Below are positions 11,201-22,450 of a stretch of 64,000 nt of DNA, piece after piece. The notes under the pieces are model-generated. The model made no database searches. It saw only the letters and a list, made by a program, of their open reading frames with translations, and was not told where the DNA came from. The DNA comes from Piezodorus guildinii (Eukaryota; Arthropoda; Insecta; Hemiptera; Pentatomidae): contig CM041292.1 in the NCBI GenBank assembly GCA_023052935.1, forward strand, positions 196,656,299-196,720,298. The letters are read 5' to 3'. Positions within the stretch are counted from its first letter, which is position 1; each line of letters begins with the position of its first letter. A program made the position numbers and the translations under genes.

Positions 11201-12690
11201 AAGGGAAAGTATTGCAATCGAGAAAATGTTCTGATTCCAATTTTTTAACTGAAATACATGTTTACTGTCCCTTGATTCCAAAATGACCAACTCCAAGTCT
11301 AGCTCGAAAATGATATGTTATATAAAACTGAAATTTTATATTTAAGACAACTTAACACCTGAGCTGTAAGAGCAACATTTTCACTAAAATCGGCTGACTG
11401 AAATACTACTTACATCATGTGTTTTGATTAATAAAATAAAACTCAATACCGATGAGAAATTGAATTGTCTTTAATATTAAGTTGGTTTAATTTTGATTGA
11501 AATAGTCTGACAGGGCTTAAATTTTGATACTTTAAAATTTCATTCTCTAATGTACCTTCAATATGTAATATTAAAAAATAACTATATCATCATGATAGAA
11601 TTGATAAAAAAACGGGTAAATATGAAAGTTATCAATTATATTGATTACATTTTACCCTTCGTCGTAAACCATGACTTCCTGCCCTACAGTATTCTTTAAT
11701 GACACTCCACTAGCCCATGTTGAAGAGATTCGATATCTAGGACTCCACCTTGACAAACGTCTAACTTGGAATCTCCATACAAGACTGAAACTACAAGAAA
11801 CTGTCCGACGTTTTCGACTACTTCAACACTTACTGGACAAAACGTTCCAACCTACCACTTAATTACAAAAGACTTACTTATATGACCATCATAAGACCGA
11901 TATGGACTTACGGAATAGAGCTATGGGGCTCTACTAAACCATCGAATTCTTCCCGTATCCAATCCTTACAATCAAAATCCTTCGTAAAATCCTTAACGCT
12001 CCTTACTTTGTCACGAATAAGCTCATCCATAAAGACCTTAATGTCCCATATGTTTCTGAATTAGCACGAAACAGATATCAATCATTCCATGAAAAACTCC
12101 ATTTCCACTCTAATCCACTAGTTTCTATTCTGTCATCCTCTTCCATTCCTGACAATCCCCCGAGGCGTCTGAAAAGAAGATGGCTCGAGACCTTCAGTTA
12201 AAATAATTTTAGAGTTCTGCCAATGGGTAGCGTCTCTACATGTATCTCATGTCAGTTTACTATGTCCATCACATTTACTTGTTGTTACATAATAATACAG
12301 TTGTAAATATCAATAAATATGTTTAAAAAAAAAAATTTATTACATATACAACGGATTCAACATCTAACTAAAGTAGATAAAAGCAAAAGTTATTTTGTAA
12401 GTAATTTTTAGTTCTTTGGACATAAGAATAGTGATATAGACGCATAATATATCATCGGAAAGCTAGAGATTAAAAAAAAAATATTATCTCATACAAAAAG
12501 TTGTAATAGTGTGATGTAAAGACTATTATATAATAGATTATTTCATAAAACACGTGCTACTATCAAAACTCAAAGTTATTAATGCTTTTACTTTTTTTTA
12601 TCTCTAACTGTATTTAAAATCCTTAAATGGCTGCTTACAACGAAAGTTAGCGAAAGTGGTGTGTAGCGCACACCAGATTTTTCACGTACA
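11201..12690 (+). repeat. TCTGGTGC-family repeat split by a jockey insertion
   Basis: The left part (11,201-11,650) has family blocks GGGAAAGTATTGCAATCGAG, CTGAAATTTTATATTTAAGA and GACAGGGCTTAAATTTTGAT. The right part (12,339-12,690) has GGACATAAGAATAGTGATAT, GGAAAGCTAGAGAT and the terminal GTGTGTAGCGCACACCAGAT. The order and strand match the intact copies, so the jockey piece between them inserted later. This copy is more diverged than those at 45.7, 58.9 and 60.0 kb. Confidence 0.78.
11651..12338 (+). pseudogene. jockey LINE 3' fragment with poly-A, nested insertion
   Basis: The coding remnant runs IRYLGLHLDKRLTW, LKLQETVRRFRLLQHLLD, then (frameshifted near 11,860) MTIIRPIWTYGIELWGST, KPSNSSRIQSLQSK, and after a further shift HKDLNVPYVSELARNRYQSF, ending S-I-P-D-N-P-P-R-R-L-K-R-R-W. 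This is the post-polymerase tail of the same jockey family as 8,034-8,700. A short 3' UTR ends CAATAAATATGTTT plus a run of A. A possible 7-bp TSD ATTACAT flanks it (11,644-11,650 and 12,339-12,345). Two frameshifts show it has been dead for some time. Confidence 0.87.
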
Positions 12691-13445
12691 TTTGTAAGAC
12701 TATTTTTTTCTTATTAGTATCTTATCTAATATTCAAACAACCAACCCACTTTCTGAGCATAGAAGGAACATCATATATGTAACGTGAGTTACAAACTATA
12801 AATCCTCCTTGATATTACATATTTTAGGAGGTTTTAGGCAAAGATTATCTCAAGATATTTCAATAAAATTTGATGTTTGTTATGAAAGTTACTTATTTAA
12901 ATCACATTAGCATGCCATGTATCAAAATATATTCTGCATTGAGACAGTTGAATAACACTCAAGTGGTTGATACATTTTTTAAAATAAAAAATTCAGTAAA
13001 TATAATTACAGCATAATATGAATTTTTATTTAAGAATAACCATTTAATTAGAAAATGTATGACGTGATAAATTACTGTAGATGCATGGCGAGGGTTACAT
13101 AAGCCTCGCAATAAAATTCGCAATAAGCGAGCGTGCTATGAATAAAAGAATAGGGCCAATGACAAACAAAGGAACACTCTTATTTTTCCAAACATTAGGA
13201 ATACTAACTGCCTAAAACTAAATTTACCGAGTGTAATGGACACTTTCCATTTCCATTTTCTCTTATCCGACTACAATAAATACGTTTCTGAGCTAACATG
13301 TAACACTGTCGGACTAGGCAATTGTGACGTTGATTTCAAAAAGGTACTAAACCCATTCTAGAAAATTGTACAGCAAGCGCAAATATCTTTCATCACTATT
13401 ATTATAGAACCAACTTATTTGATAATTTTCGCTATTTAATATTGT
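12691..13445. other. AT-rich spacer, nothing identified
   Basis: No supported feature. Confidence 0.45.
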
Positions 13446-14337
13446 ATAGGGGGAAGTATTGCGATCGTGAAATTTTCGAATTCCAGTTTTAAACGGAAAT
13501 ACACGTTTTAGTGTCCCTAAATCCAAATAACCAAGTCCCGCAAAAAGGTCTGTGTGTGTGTGTGTGTCTGTGTGTGTTGTGTTGGTGTTTTGTAACTCCC
13601 TGGCGGAAACGGTAAGTCCTATGAAACTGAAATTTCATATTTAAGACAACTATACCCCCAAACGTGACAAAACTTTTTTCATCAAAATGAGCTAACCAGT
13701 AGAGGCACTTTATACCATGCATTTTGCACCTTTTTTCGATTTTCTCGAAAACGGTTCCGACGATTTTATTTAACTCGCTATATCGATGTAGAATTTAATA
13801 GGCTTTAATGTCATGTAGGTTTATTCTGATTAAAATGGTATGACAGGGCTTAAATGCCGATATTTTAAATTTTCTTCCCCTAAAGTACCTTAATTTTGTA
13901 GATTCAATAAAAATAATATATTACCTTGTTAACGCTGAAGAAAAACCGGTAAAATATATAAATTGAACAAATTCGATACTCAACTAAAGAGAAAACAGAA
14001 ATAATATTTTGTTAATGCACTTTTTCGTTTTTGAACATAAGAGCAGTAATATGCATGTATGATATACCGTTGGAAAGCTAAAGATTTCAGAAAAAATACT
14101 ATCTCATACACAAGCTTTTAAAAGTTTATAGAGAGTGATGAAATGAACATAAAACTAACTGATTATTTTAGATAATAATATAATCGATTTTTTAATAAAA
14201 CACAAGTTTCTATATAAATTCAATTTAATTAATTCCTTAATAGTTTCACGTATTTACCGCTAACTGTTTTCGAAAATTCATTCATTGATTTTAAAAATGG
14301 AGTTAAGTGAAAGTCGTGTGTTGCCAGCACCAGATTT
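13446..14337 (+). repeat. TCTGGTGC-family repeat, first of a tandem pair
   Basis: Family blocks in order: GAAGTATTGCGATCGTGAAA, a (TG)n run at 13,552-13,578, CGGAAACGGTAAGTCCTATG, ATTTCATATTTAAGACAACT, GACAGGGCTTAAATGCCGAT, TTGGAAAGCTAAAGATTTCA, and the end AAGTGAAAGTCGTGTGTTGC then CAGCACCAGA. Roughly 0.9 kb, with no reading frame longer than ~80 codons. It is joined head-to-tail to a second copy at 14,338. Confidence 0.85.
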
Positions 14338-14955
14338 TTTATTTTCACTTACCTATACATGAGATATATAGTAAAGGAAAAAACTGCGAGCGTGAAAATT
14401 TTCGAATTCCAGTTTTGAACGGAAATACACGTTCTAAGGTCTCCTGAGTCCAAATAACCAAGTCCCAAAAAAAGGTTTGTTTGTCTGTGCGTCAGTGTGT
14501 GTGAGGTAAGACTAGCGCAAAAAAGATAAGTCCTATGAAAATGAAATTTCATATTTAAAACAACTATACGCCCGAGATGTTACAACTTTTTTTAATCAAA
14601 ATCAACCAACCATAAGAGCCACTTTATACCATGAATTTGCAATTTTTACGATTTTCTTAAAAACAGCTCAAACGATTTTGATTAAACTCGCTTTATCGAT
14701 GTAAAATGTAATAGGCTTTAATATGATTTAGGCTTCATTCTGATTTAAATAGTCTGAGAGGGCTTAAATGCCGCTTTTTTTAAATTTTCTGTCTCCAAAC
14801 TACCTTTAATTTTGTGCATTCCAAAAGATTAACCATACCATCTTTATGACATTTATAAAGGACGGCTAAATATACAAGTTGGGCGGATTGAATTCCACCA
14901 AAACTAGGTTGTTATTGAAGATAAAGAAAATTCGAAAAAACTAGCAGCTATAAAC
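14338..14955 (+). repeat. TCTGGTGC-family repeat, second of a tandem pair, truncated
   Basis: It starts ATTTTCACTTACCTATACAT and carries the same blocks as its neighbour (GTCTCCTGAGTCCAAATAAC, AGTCCTATGAAAATGAAATT, GAGAGGGCTTAAATGCCGCT). It loses similarity after about 14,950, so the 3' part is missing. It is more diverged than the first copy, which argues against a recent duplication. Confidence 0.75.
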
Positions 14956-16059
14956 AGTTATACCCTAATATGGTTATTTCGAAATAAATAACTATTGTTT
15001 AATAATTTTCAGCGTTTTTTATTTATACATATGCCTCCTAGAAGAGATAAATATATTTTTGAAATAATACCATTCCAACGAACATTTTTCATCCTATAGA
15101 CGTTCTCAAAAGTAATCCCTCAATTCGAGAGGCGGCACATGCGTCATATTCTAAACCTAACTTCTACCGAAAAAATATTTTTTTTTTATTTCCATTAAAA
15201 AAAATTGCATTGATGGAGCCCCAGGAGAGAACGTAGTGGATCAAAGCTCGGCCCTCTAACGCAATATTATTCCCAAAGCTATCGCTTCCGAACTCACCCA
15301 GCTTCGGATTTCGGATATAACCATTTATTTTTTTATGAAATCTGTGGGATGAAAATATATAGAATCACGATGCTGCAATACATATATTAACTTTTTTTAT
15401 AAGTTTTTATTGAAAAAGAATATTTATTTTAGAAACCTTTTAAAAATTACAAAATATCAACAGCCTAAACCAAAATATTTGGCCAATTATGATCCAAAAA
15501 CAATATTAATACATATTAATAGTACTTAAGAGCAACCATCATAATGCAAATACAACCAGTTTCTAACTTACCTGCCTAACTTAGTCTGGATGTTTTGAGA
15601 ATATAAATACAACGTATTCATTACCACACTTACCTGAAAAAAACAAAACATATTAGAATTGGTAGAAAGTATTATTTTTTAAGATGAATATATATTTATT
15701 AGAATAGAATTGAAAAAAAGAATGTTCTGGGACTGGGTCCCTTAAGAATAACAATTATGTACAATTGAAATATATAATATGTCTGGCCAATAGACAAAAG
15801 AAACGTGATTAATTATTATTAACGATGGTAAAATAAGGAGAAATATTGTAAAAAAAAAAAAAAAAAAAATTCTAAATTTCGTCGTCTGAAAAAAAAAATC
15901 TTAATATAAAAAAAAATTGAAATTTGGGCGATAAACAGGATATCAACAAATAATAACGAAGATATAAACAACAATGTTCATTCATTTAATGTCGATGTAT
16001 ATCATTGAAATATCACATTTGCTGATCGTCTATTTGGAATGACAGTAGGTAAAGGAAAA
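14956..16059. other. No gene recognised
   Basis: AT-rich. A higher-G+C patch near 15,100-15,320 has no readable coding content. A short hairpin GGGAC..GTCCC near 15,730 resembles stem-loops in LINE 3' UTRs but is not otherwise supported. Confidence 0.4.
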
Positions 16060-17165
16060 GATTGGATTTGAATGAGGATAAAGAAGAGGCATGGCGTATA
16101 TGGGTTGGTAGATAATTCCAGAGTAGTAGAGCACAATAAAGGAACGGTCAAAAGTTTTAGTTCGGTGGGTAGGAAGGTGAGAATAACTCTATCTGTTTCA
16201 AGTTAGTGGACTAGGCTAATTTAAATTGCAGGCGATTGTGGATGTAGAAAGGATGCTGTGAATTAGGTGTTTAGTAAAAGTATGGTTTTAAGAAACTTTT
16301 TCTGTGAATTGAAAGAAAGGAGCCACTTTAACTCGCTGTATAAGTGGGTAACATGAAGCCTTATTGCAGTAACGAATATATCTAAAAAATAATTCACAAT
16401 TTCCCTCAATCTGATCATAAACTGATTCAATAGGAAACCATATACCACACTGCAATAGTCAAAGTTGGGGAAAATAATTAAAGATACAAGAAGTTTAAGA
16501 ATGGATAGTGGAATAAGGTAGCGAGATATTTAAGTAATTGTCACACAAATGTGATTTATTTATAGTAAGAATGGCGCTACCTAGTTTCAAGTGAGTGAAC
16601 TGAGGATTTAAATTGAAGGAGACTGTGGATGTTGGGAGTTGATTGTTTGGTAAAGGTAAGAAATATTGTTGGCCGGTGGAAAGAAGGAGTCTCATTAACT
16701 CACTGTAAAAGTGGGTAACATGAGACCTTCTTGAAGTGCCGAAGACAAATCATAATAAAAGGTTCATGATGCGCATCCGCCTGCCTTCAAGCACAGTCGG
16801 GATGCCGCCAAACACTACACCACAAAAGTCAAAGAAGGCGTGGGAGAATAAGTGAGGATACGAGGAGGTAATGAAGGGAGCGATAAAAATATTTTTCTTC
16901 GAGAGATTTAAGCAATATGGGGCTTCCAGGAAAGGTAGATGGTGACACTTAGGTTATTTGACAGACAAACTGAAGGTGATATTGTGATTATTTATGATTG
17001 GACGAGGAAAGTTGGTTTTAGATCTGATAAGAGAATTGGCACCTGTTACAATTGCTTGAGTTTTCCTAGCATTTAGCTTAAGTTTATTCATATTTTCCAA
17101 GGCACGAATTCTATCCAGGTCTTCCTGAATCATAGAAAATGCTACTAATGATTTAGTATACATGT
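16060..17165 (-). pseudogene. L2-like LINE remnant with two copies of the C-terminal tail
   Basis: Minus-strand pieces from right to left: a polymerase-end segment at 16,954-17,163 (EDLDRIRALENMNKLKLNAR then KTQAIVTG, the region just after the catalytic box). Next comes a tail at ~16,495-16,880 (RSHVTHFYSELMRLL). Finally a second, similar tail at ~16,060-16,450 (LHVTHLYSELKWLLSF). Two successive tails imply a duplication or insertion of one copy into another. Every piece has stops and shifts. It is the same family as 523-894. Confidence 0.72.
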
Positions 17166-17564
17166 AATAATGTATTAAATTCTAATACATTACAACTTAC
17201 CATTTATATTAATTGTTATTATATTTGTATTTATTTTTTGATTAAAAAATATTTAAAAACTTGAGATGAAAAAAAATGGACCATATTTGTGTTTTAAGTA
17301 ACTGATAATTGATGTTAATGTTCAGAAGGTTAAAAATGTAAACCTTTCGACAAAAGCTCTTACTTCTAGCAATAGGTCAGATTTTATTGCTAAAAGAAAT
17401 TAATATTTCTGTGTTATAAAAATAGTTTAAATGACCCAGTAATATTTTGTGTTAAATTTAAACATATGCCATTTGCTATAAAAAATATATATATATATAT
17501 ATATTCTTAAATTTAATTTCAGAAACGTATAGTACAATGGATTAGTTTACCGTTGAGAATTCCA
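17166..17564. other. AT-rich spacer
   Basis: Contains a short (AT)n run near 17,487-17,506; nothing else supported. Confidence 0.5.
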
Positions 17565-17661
17565 GGAAGGATTTAGTCCAGGTGGTGTTCAGTAAATGAA
17601 ACAATGATATAATAACAATAATTGTTTCATTTACTGACCGCCACTCAGACTAATTCCTTCC
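17565..17661. repeat. Fold-back inverted repeat, 41-bp arms
   Basis: The left arm (17,565-17,605) and right arm (17,621-17,661) are near-complementary around a 15-bp loop. The inner 20 bp next to the loop (ending ATGAAACAAT on the left) match perfectly and the outer part has a few mismatches. The right arm's 'CTGACCGCCAC..ACTAATTCCTT' recurs at 48,555-48,595 next to a hammerhead motif, linking it to Penelope-type sequence. Confidence 0.85.
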
Positions 17662-17944
17662 AGTAATTAAATGAACAGTTGTATACTTTGTAAAATGGGG
17701 TTGTCCATCAATTGGCGCACTAAGCGTGGTTTCAAATAAAATAAAAATTACTTTTTCAAGATGTAACTCATACTTTCATTATTAATTCAAAAATACAAAC
17801 ATCTTTACTGTTTAAATTTTCACTATCAGAAAAGACCAGATCCCTAGTGGTAATTTATGAGTAATAAAAGAATATAAATTAAGAAGTGTATGCAAGCAAG
17901 AAACCAGTAACGTATGGAAATTTGAGTTTTAAAATTTGTAACCC

Positions 17945-18592
17945 GTCGCTTACCTATGACATCCTGCCCTTCAGTGTTCTTCAAAAATATTTCTATATTT
18001 GCTGTCGAACAGTTCTGATATCTTGGACTCCACCTCGACAAACCCTTTCTTGTAAACCTCATACAAGACTGAAACGACAAGAAACTGCTCGACGTTTTTG
18101 GCGACTCCAACACTTACTAGACAAACGTTCTAATCTTCCACTTAACTACATAAGGCTCATCTACATGGCTATCGTACAGTCCATATGGACTTACGGAGTA
18201 GGACTTAGGAGCTCTACAAAACCATCAAATTCTTCCCGTATTCAATTCCTACAATCTAAAATCCTCAATGCTTCTTACTTTGTACAATAAACAAACCCAT
18301 AAAGACCTTAATGTTCTGTCTGTTGCTGATTTGGTCCAAACCAGACATCATTCTCTTCATGACAAACTCCATTCTCACTCTAATCCTCTAGTTTCAATCC
18401 TTTCTTCCACATCAATTCCTGTTAATTCTTTCGTCTAAAAAGAAGATGGCCTCGATACCTTCTAGCTTAAAATATTTTTAGAGTGCTGCAACTGGGTAGC
18501 GTCCTCTACATGTCTATTTTCTTTTAGCCTATTTACAAGATTTGTTGCAAAATACAGTTTTAATTATCAATAAATACATTTTTAAAAAATCG
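17945..18592 (+). pseudogene. jockey LINE 3' fragment with A-rich tail
   Basis: It starts at almost the same element position as the copy at 11,651 (TGACATCCTGCCCTTCAGTG) and continues with LDKPFL-like, RLKRQETARRFWRLQHLLDK, Y-M-A-I-V-Q-S-I-W-T-Y-G-V and KPSNSSRIQFLQSKILNASY before a stop at 18,288-18,290. The remaining tail and a 3' UTR ending CAATAAATACATTTTTAAAA follow. Post-polymerase region only; multiple stops. Confidence 0.82.
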
Positions 18593-19634
18593 AAAAGCAA
18601 AACAATTTGATTTCAGTCAGAGAACAACGAGCGATCAATTATTAGACATTTTGCTGCTCAAATACTGGTTGGTTGATATGTAATTCACAGTCCAATGAAT
18701 CAATCAATAACAGATATAAGTTAATACTTATATCTATTTTTACATAGTTGTTTAGAATGTTATTCCATCTATTTTTGCCTAAAAAACAAAACTATGTTGA
18801 CAAACCTACCTATTTATAATTATATAATAAGTAAATAAATAAAATATATCAACTATTAATGAAACTAAGGTGACCTATCAATATAAATTGAAATGAAATC
18901 AATTGTATTTAAGTAAACTAAAACTAAAAATGAAGAAATAATTTCAAGTTTTATGGTATTCTATGAAGCTGGGATAAGGGAAAGCCCATGTGTACTGTAG
19001 TTAAACAAGGTGAATTAATTATAAAGTCCTTCACCGGCTAAGTTGCGCCTTAACAGTTGTTTATATTCGTTAGTCATGTACTTAACAACTTGATGAAACA
19101 TGAAATACTTGCTCAGTATTTGACTTTCTAATTCGAAATCAGTTCTCAGTTTCCAACACTGTTCTAAAGACTAATAGACTTGTCCCGTAGAGCTAATTTT
19201 AAATAGGCCAATTCAAGAACCAACTAAAAAAACTGCATTGATAAATAACATGTATCAATACATGCAAGTTGAGCGAATTTGATAAACAAATAGGGTATAA
19301 AAGTGCAAGAATATTTGTCTTCAAAAACAGGTAGCTTCAAGAACTAGTTTTTTGATATATTTAATGTATGTATAGACTATTATTTAATGATTATATAAGT
19401 ATTGGATTCCCTTTCTAAAGGTATCGTGTTTACCGATCCCGCAGGTGGCATCCAGGGTAAGATCGGATTAGACAAGTTTCAATAGAAACATTATTATTTA
19501 ACTTTACTTAACCATATACAATATATTTACACAATGCCTGAGAATTCTGAGGGACCTTATAGTTAAACTTGCCATACAATATTAAAATTAAAGAAAATAC
19601 CGTTAAAACACTTAGTCGGCTGGCAAAGGTGGAA
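18593..19634. other. Mostly AT-rich; small G+C-richer patch near 19,420-19,470
   Basis: No complete gene. A ~70-bp patch reads on the minus strand as S-D-L-T-L-D-A-T-C-G-I-G-K-H-D-T-F-R-K-G without stops. It lies ~170 bp downstream of the coding-like exon described next, so it may be related, but this is weak. Confidence 0.35.
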
Positions 19635-19961
19635 TCATCTTAGGCGCTCCTTTTCGGCTTCATCCTCCAGCTGCTCTTTCTGCCCCCCAGACGGATTTCG
19701 TTTCTTCTTGAGTACGGAACTCGACTCTCCTCTTACTGAAATAAGACTGCCCTGCAAATCTTCTCTCTCATCCTCGTCACCTCGGGTAGGCTGATATGGG
19801 AAGTGCCCCGGTTGGCGGTACAGCCTTTGTGATCTTATTTTTATCTTTTGACCACCCTTAAATTCTTGTCGGCTGCCGCTGAGGGAAACTACCAGGGGTT
19901 TCTGGTATTCCAGACCGATGGGAAAGGGGCCAACACCTTTTGAACTTTCGCCGACAAAGTC
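19635..19961 (-). CDS. Possible terminal exon of an unidentified cellular gene
   Basis: A 108-codon open stretch on the minus strand with no internal stop, ending TGA at 19,635-19,637. It has no Met near its start. It follows the AT-rich segment '..TTTATAG' immediately before 19,961, which fits a splice acceptor. The residues look like real protein: DFVGESSKGVGPFPIGLEYQ, then KPLVVSLSGS, RQEFKGGQKIKIRSQRLYRQ, PGHFPYQPTRGDEDEREDLQ and a basic/acidic tail (KKKRNPSGGQKEQLEDEAEK). It is clearly richer in G+C than the sequence around it, and no transposon motif is visible. I do not recognise the family. It could equally be a fragment of a pseudogene or of an unknown element. Confidence 0.5.
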   Translation of the reverse strand, partial: DFVGESSKGVGPFPIGLEYQKPLVVSLSGSRQEFKGGQKIKIRSQRLYRQPGHFPYQPTRGDEDEREDLQGSLISVRGESSSVLKKKRNPSGGQKEQLEDEAEKERLR

Positions 19962-20047
19962 CTATAAATGTTTATTTAATATAATAATTAGCCAATTGTG
20001 AATCTACACCCCTCAGTATCCTCAATACATTACAATATGGTGGCCAG

Positions 20048-20320
20048 CTAGTACAATATTATAGTCTCCACAATGATCTGGAAATGATTCCTTTCAAGTT
20101 CATTCTTTTCCAAAAATTCTCTTGTAGTTAATGAGAGCTTAAACTCCACAAAAACTTTTTCATAAATATTTTCTTTCTCTTTCTGGAGTCTGCTACTTTG
20201 TTCTCGATCATTGGTTTCATATCTGATAGTGAGATCTTCTTTCACTGTTTCCTTTTCAGTGGCACTAAATGCCAAGATGTCCAAAAATCTCGTTGCGGCA
20301 TCGGTATCAGGGCAAAACAC
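20048..20320 (-). CDS. Coding-like segment upstream of the 19.6-kb exon, function unknown
   Basis: A minus-strand frame with charged, helix-prone content: PDTDAATRFLDILAFSATEK, LTIRYETNDREQSSRLQKEK, then F-V-E-F-K-L-S-L-T-T-R-E-F-L-E-K-N. The part upstream (20,320-20,400, reading K-Y-W-N-I-E-K-G-K-T-I-N-A-F-K-K-C-F) continues in another frame, so either a frameshift or an intron lies near 20,310. A GT after '..CAGATCATT' (near 20,075) would join it in phase to the exon at 19,961, giving a ~110-bp intron, but that donor (ATT/gtggag) is weak. Nothing identifies the protein; it may be a decayed gene. Confidence 0.35.
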   Translation of the reverse strand: MFCPDTDAATRFLDILAFSATEKETVKEDLTIRYETNDREQSSRLQKEKENIYEKVFVEFKLSLTTREFLEKNELERNHFQIIVETIILY

Positions 20321-20409
20321 TTCTTAAAAGCATTTATAGTTTTACCTTTCTCAATGTTCCAGTACTTAATTTTTTTATGTGGTTGTGCTGACGGGTAACA
20401 AGAAGCATC

Positions 20410-21410
20410 TTATGTTTAAATTTACCCAACACATGTTCAGGGGTTTATTATATTATAGACCGCATTTGTGGCAGAGGGATCCAAAAAAAATATAAATATC
20501 GAGATACAAACCATATTCATAATAACTTGTACCAAGAAAAAAACAAGGAGTGTATCCAACGATCATTCTGTTTTAGGAACTGAATAGAAGTTTCACGATG
20601 TAACGAGTTTGGGATGAGTAACAAAACATTTTTGGATTTATAGTACATTTTGCTGTGATTTTTATGTTTTCTAAAGCATTTTTTTTTTTGTTTTGTTTTT
20701 TGTTTTTTTGAAGCCATCTGTATAGAACAAGGATATGAAGTTGTAGAAGTTGTAGTAAAAAAAAAAGAAATTGTAAGATACATACTTTTCAAACTTTACT
20801 TATACAAAATAAAATACATAAATTGAACCATCCCTCAACCCTCTAGAGAAAGATTTACGCGTTGTCTTAAAAGTAACTTTTCTTTATACTCTATTCTATT
20901 ATATAAGTAAAATCTAATACCAATAGGTATTTTATTTAAATATTTAATGAGCTGAGTATAACCTTTTACTATCTTAATTAAACTAGCGATAATCAAGAAA
21001 CGGACACCGTAATATTTCATCAGGGATAATTTTGTGCAGAGTAAGATCGGCCGTTCTCGTATCTAATTATAGCCCTTCCGTTTTTTTAAATTATGCCAGA
21101 ACCTCTTATAAAACCATATATAATCATGAATGGCAATACATCATAGAGAAAGGTAGATAGTAAAACAGATTAAACGGCACGGAAATAATATTTCTCAAAA
21201 ATAACAAATGTAATCTGGGTGACTGCTTCCGCTGATAGTGCAAATATGTTAGAGAAAGAAAAACTAACTTTGAATTTATCTCCAATCCCCGGGGCTCTAG
21301 AGAAGCAAATCCTTTGGAGTTTTAATAATTATATGTTTGATCTTTATGGTTTTTAATTATTATTTCATAATATTCAAATCATATATCATTATCCAAATCA
21401 AAAGAAAATA
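20410..21410. other. AT-rich spacer with short unassigned minus-strand frames
   Basis: A 61-codon frame at 20,835-21,020 (MKYYGVRFLIIASLIKIVKG..) could be a further exon of the gene above, but nothing confirms it. Confidence 0.35.
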
Positions 21411-22253
21411 TCTGGTGCGTACAAACACACGACTTTCACTTACATCCGTTTTAAAAATCGATTAAATAATTTTCAAATGCAGTTAGAGATAAAAAAAAAA
21501 AAAAAACTGGTGCGGGCAACACACTACTTTCACTTACATCGATTTGTAAAATCAATGAAAGAATTTTCAAATACAGTTTGAGTTAAAAATACGTGAAACT
21601 ATTAAAGAATTAATTAAATTTAATTTATATAGAAACATGTGTTTCATTAAAAAATCTATTATATTATTATCTAAAATAATCAGTTAGTTTTATCTTCTTC
21701 TCATCACTCTCTATTAACTTCTAAAAGCTTGTGTATGAGATGATATTTTTTCTAAAATCTTTAGCTTTCCAACGGTATATCATACATGTATATTACTGCT
21801 CTTATGTTCAAAAACGAAAAATTGCATTAAAAAAATATTTTTTCTGTTTTCTCCTTTAGTTGGGTATCGAATTTATTCAATTTATATAATTACCTGTTTT
21901 TCATCAGCTTTAACAAGATAATCTAGTTATTATTATCGAATCTACAAAATTAAAGGTACTTTAGGGGAAGAAAATTTAAAATATCGGCATTTAAGCCCTG
22001 TCAGAACATTTTATCCAAATAAATCCTACATAATATTAAATCTCATTAAATTTTACATCGATATAGCGAGATTAATCAAAATCGTCTGAACCGTTTTCGA
22101 GAAAATCGAAAAAATGTGCAAAATGCATGGTATAAAGTGCCTCTTCTGGTAAGCTCATTTTGATGAAAAAAGTTTTGTCACGTCTCGGGCGCATAGTTGT
22201 ATTAAATATGAAATTTCACTTTCATAGGACTTACCGTTTCCGCCCGGGAGTTA

Positions 22254-22317
<64 letters not shown>

Positions 22318-22450
22318 ACAGACCTTTTTGCGGGACTTGGTCATTTTGACTCAGGGGACCCTAAAACGTGTATTTCCGTTGAAAACTGGAATTCGAAAAT
22401 TTTCACGATCGCAATACTTCCCCTTACTATATATAGTAAGTAAAAGTAAT
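21411..22450 (-). repeat. TCTGGTGC-family repeat, long copy with (CA)n expansion
   Basis: It opens with two successive starts (TCTGGTGCGTACAAACACAC at 21,411 and ACTGGTGCGGGCAACACAC near 21,507), so the first ~95 bp are duplicated. It runs through all family blocks to GCAATACTTCCCCTTACTAT and GTAAGTAAAAGTAAT at 22,450. The internal dinucleotide block is expanded at 22,256-22,321. This is one of the most complete copies and is followed head-to-tail by another. Confidence 0.88.
22256..22321. repeat. (CA)n microsatellite inside the TCTGGTGC repeat
   Basis: About 30 CA units with one interruption near the end. In other copies the same site has only 4-8 units ((TG)n at 13,552 and 45,826), so the tract expanded in place. 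Confidence 0.95.
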
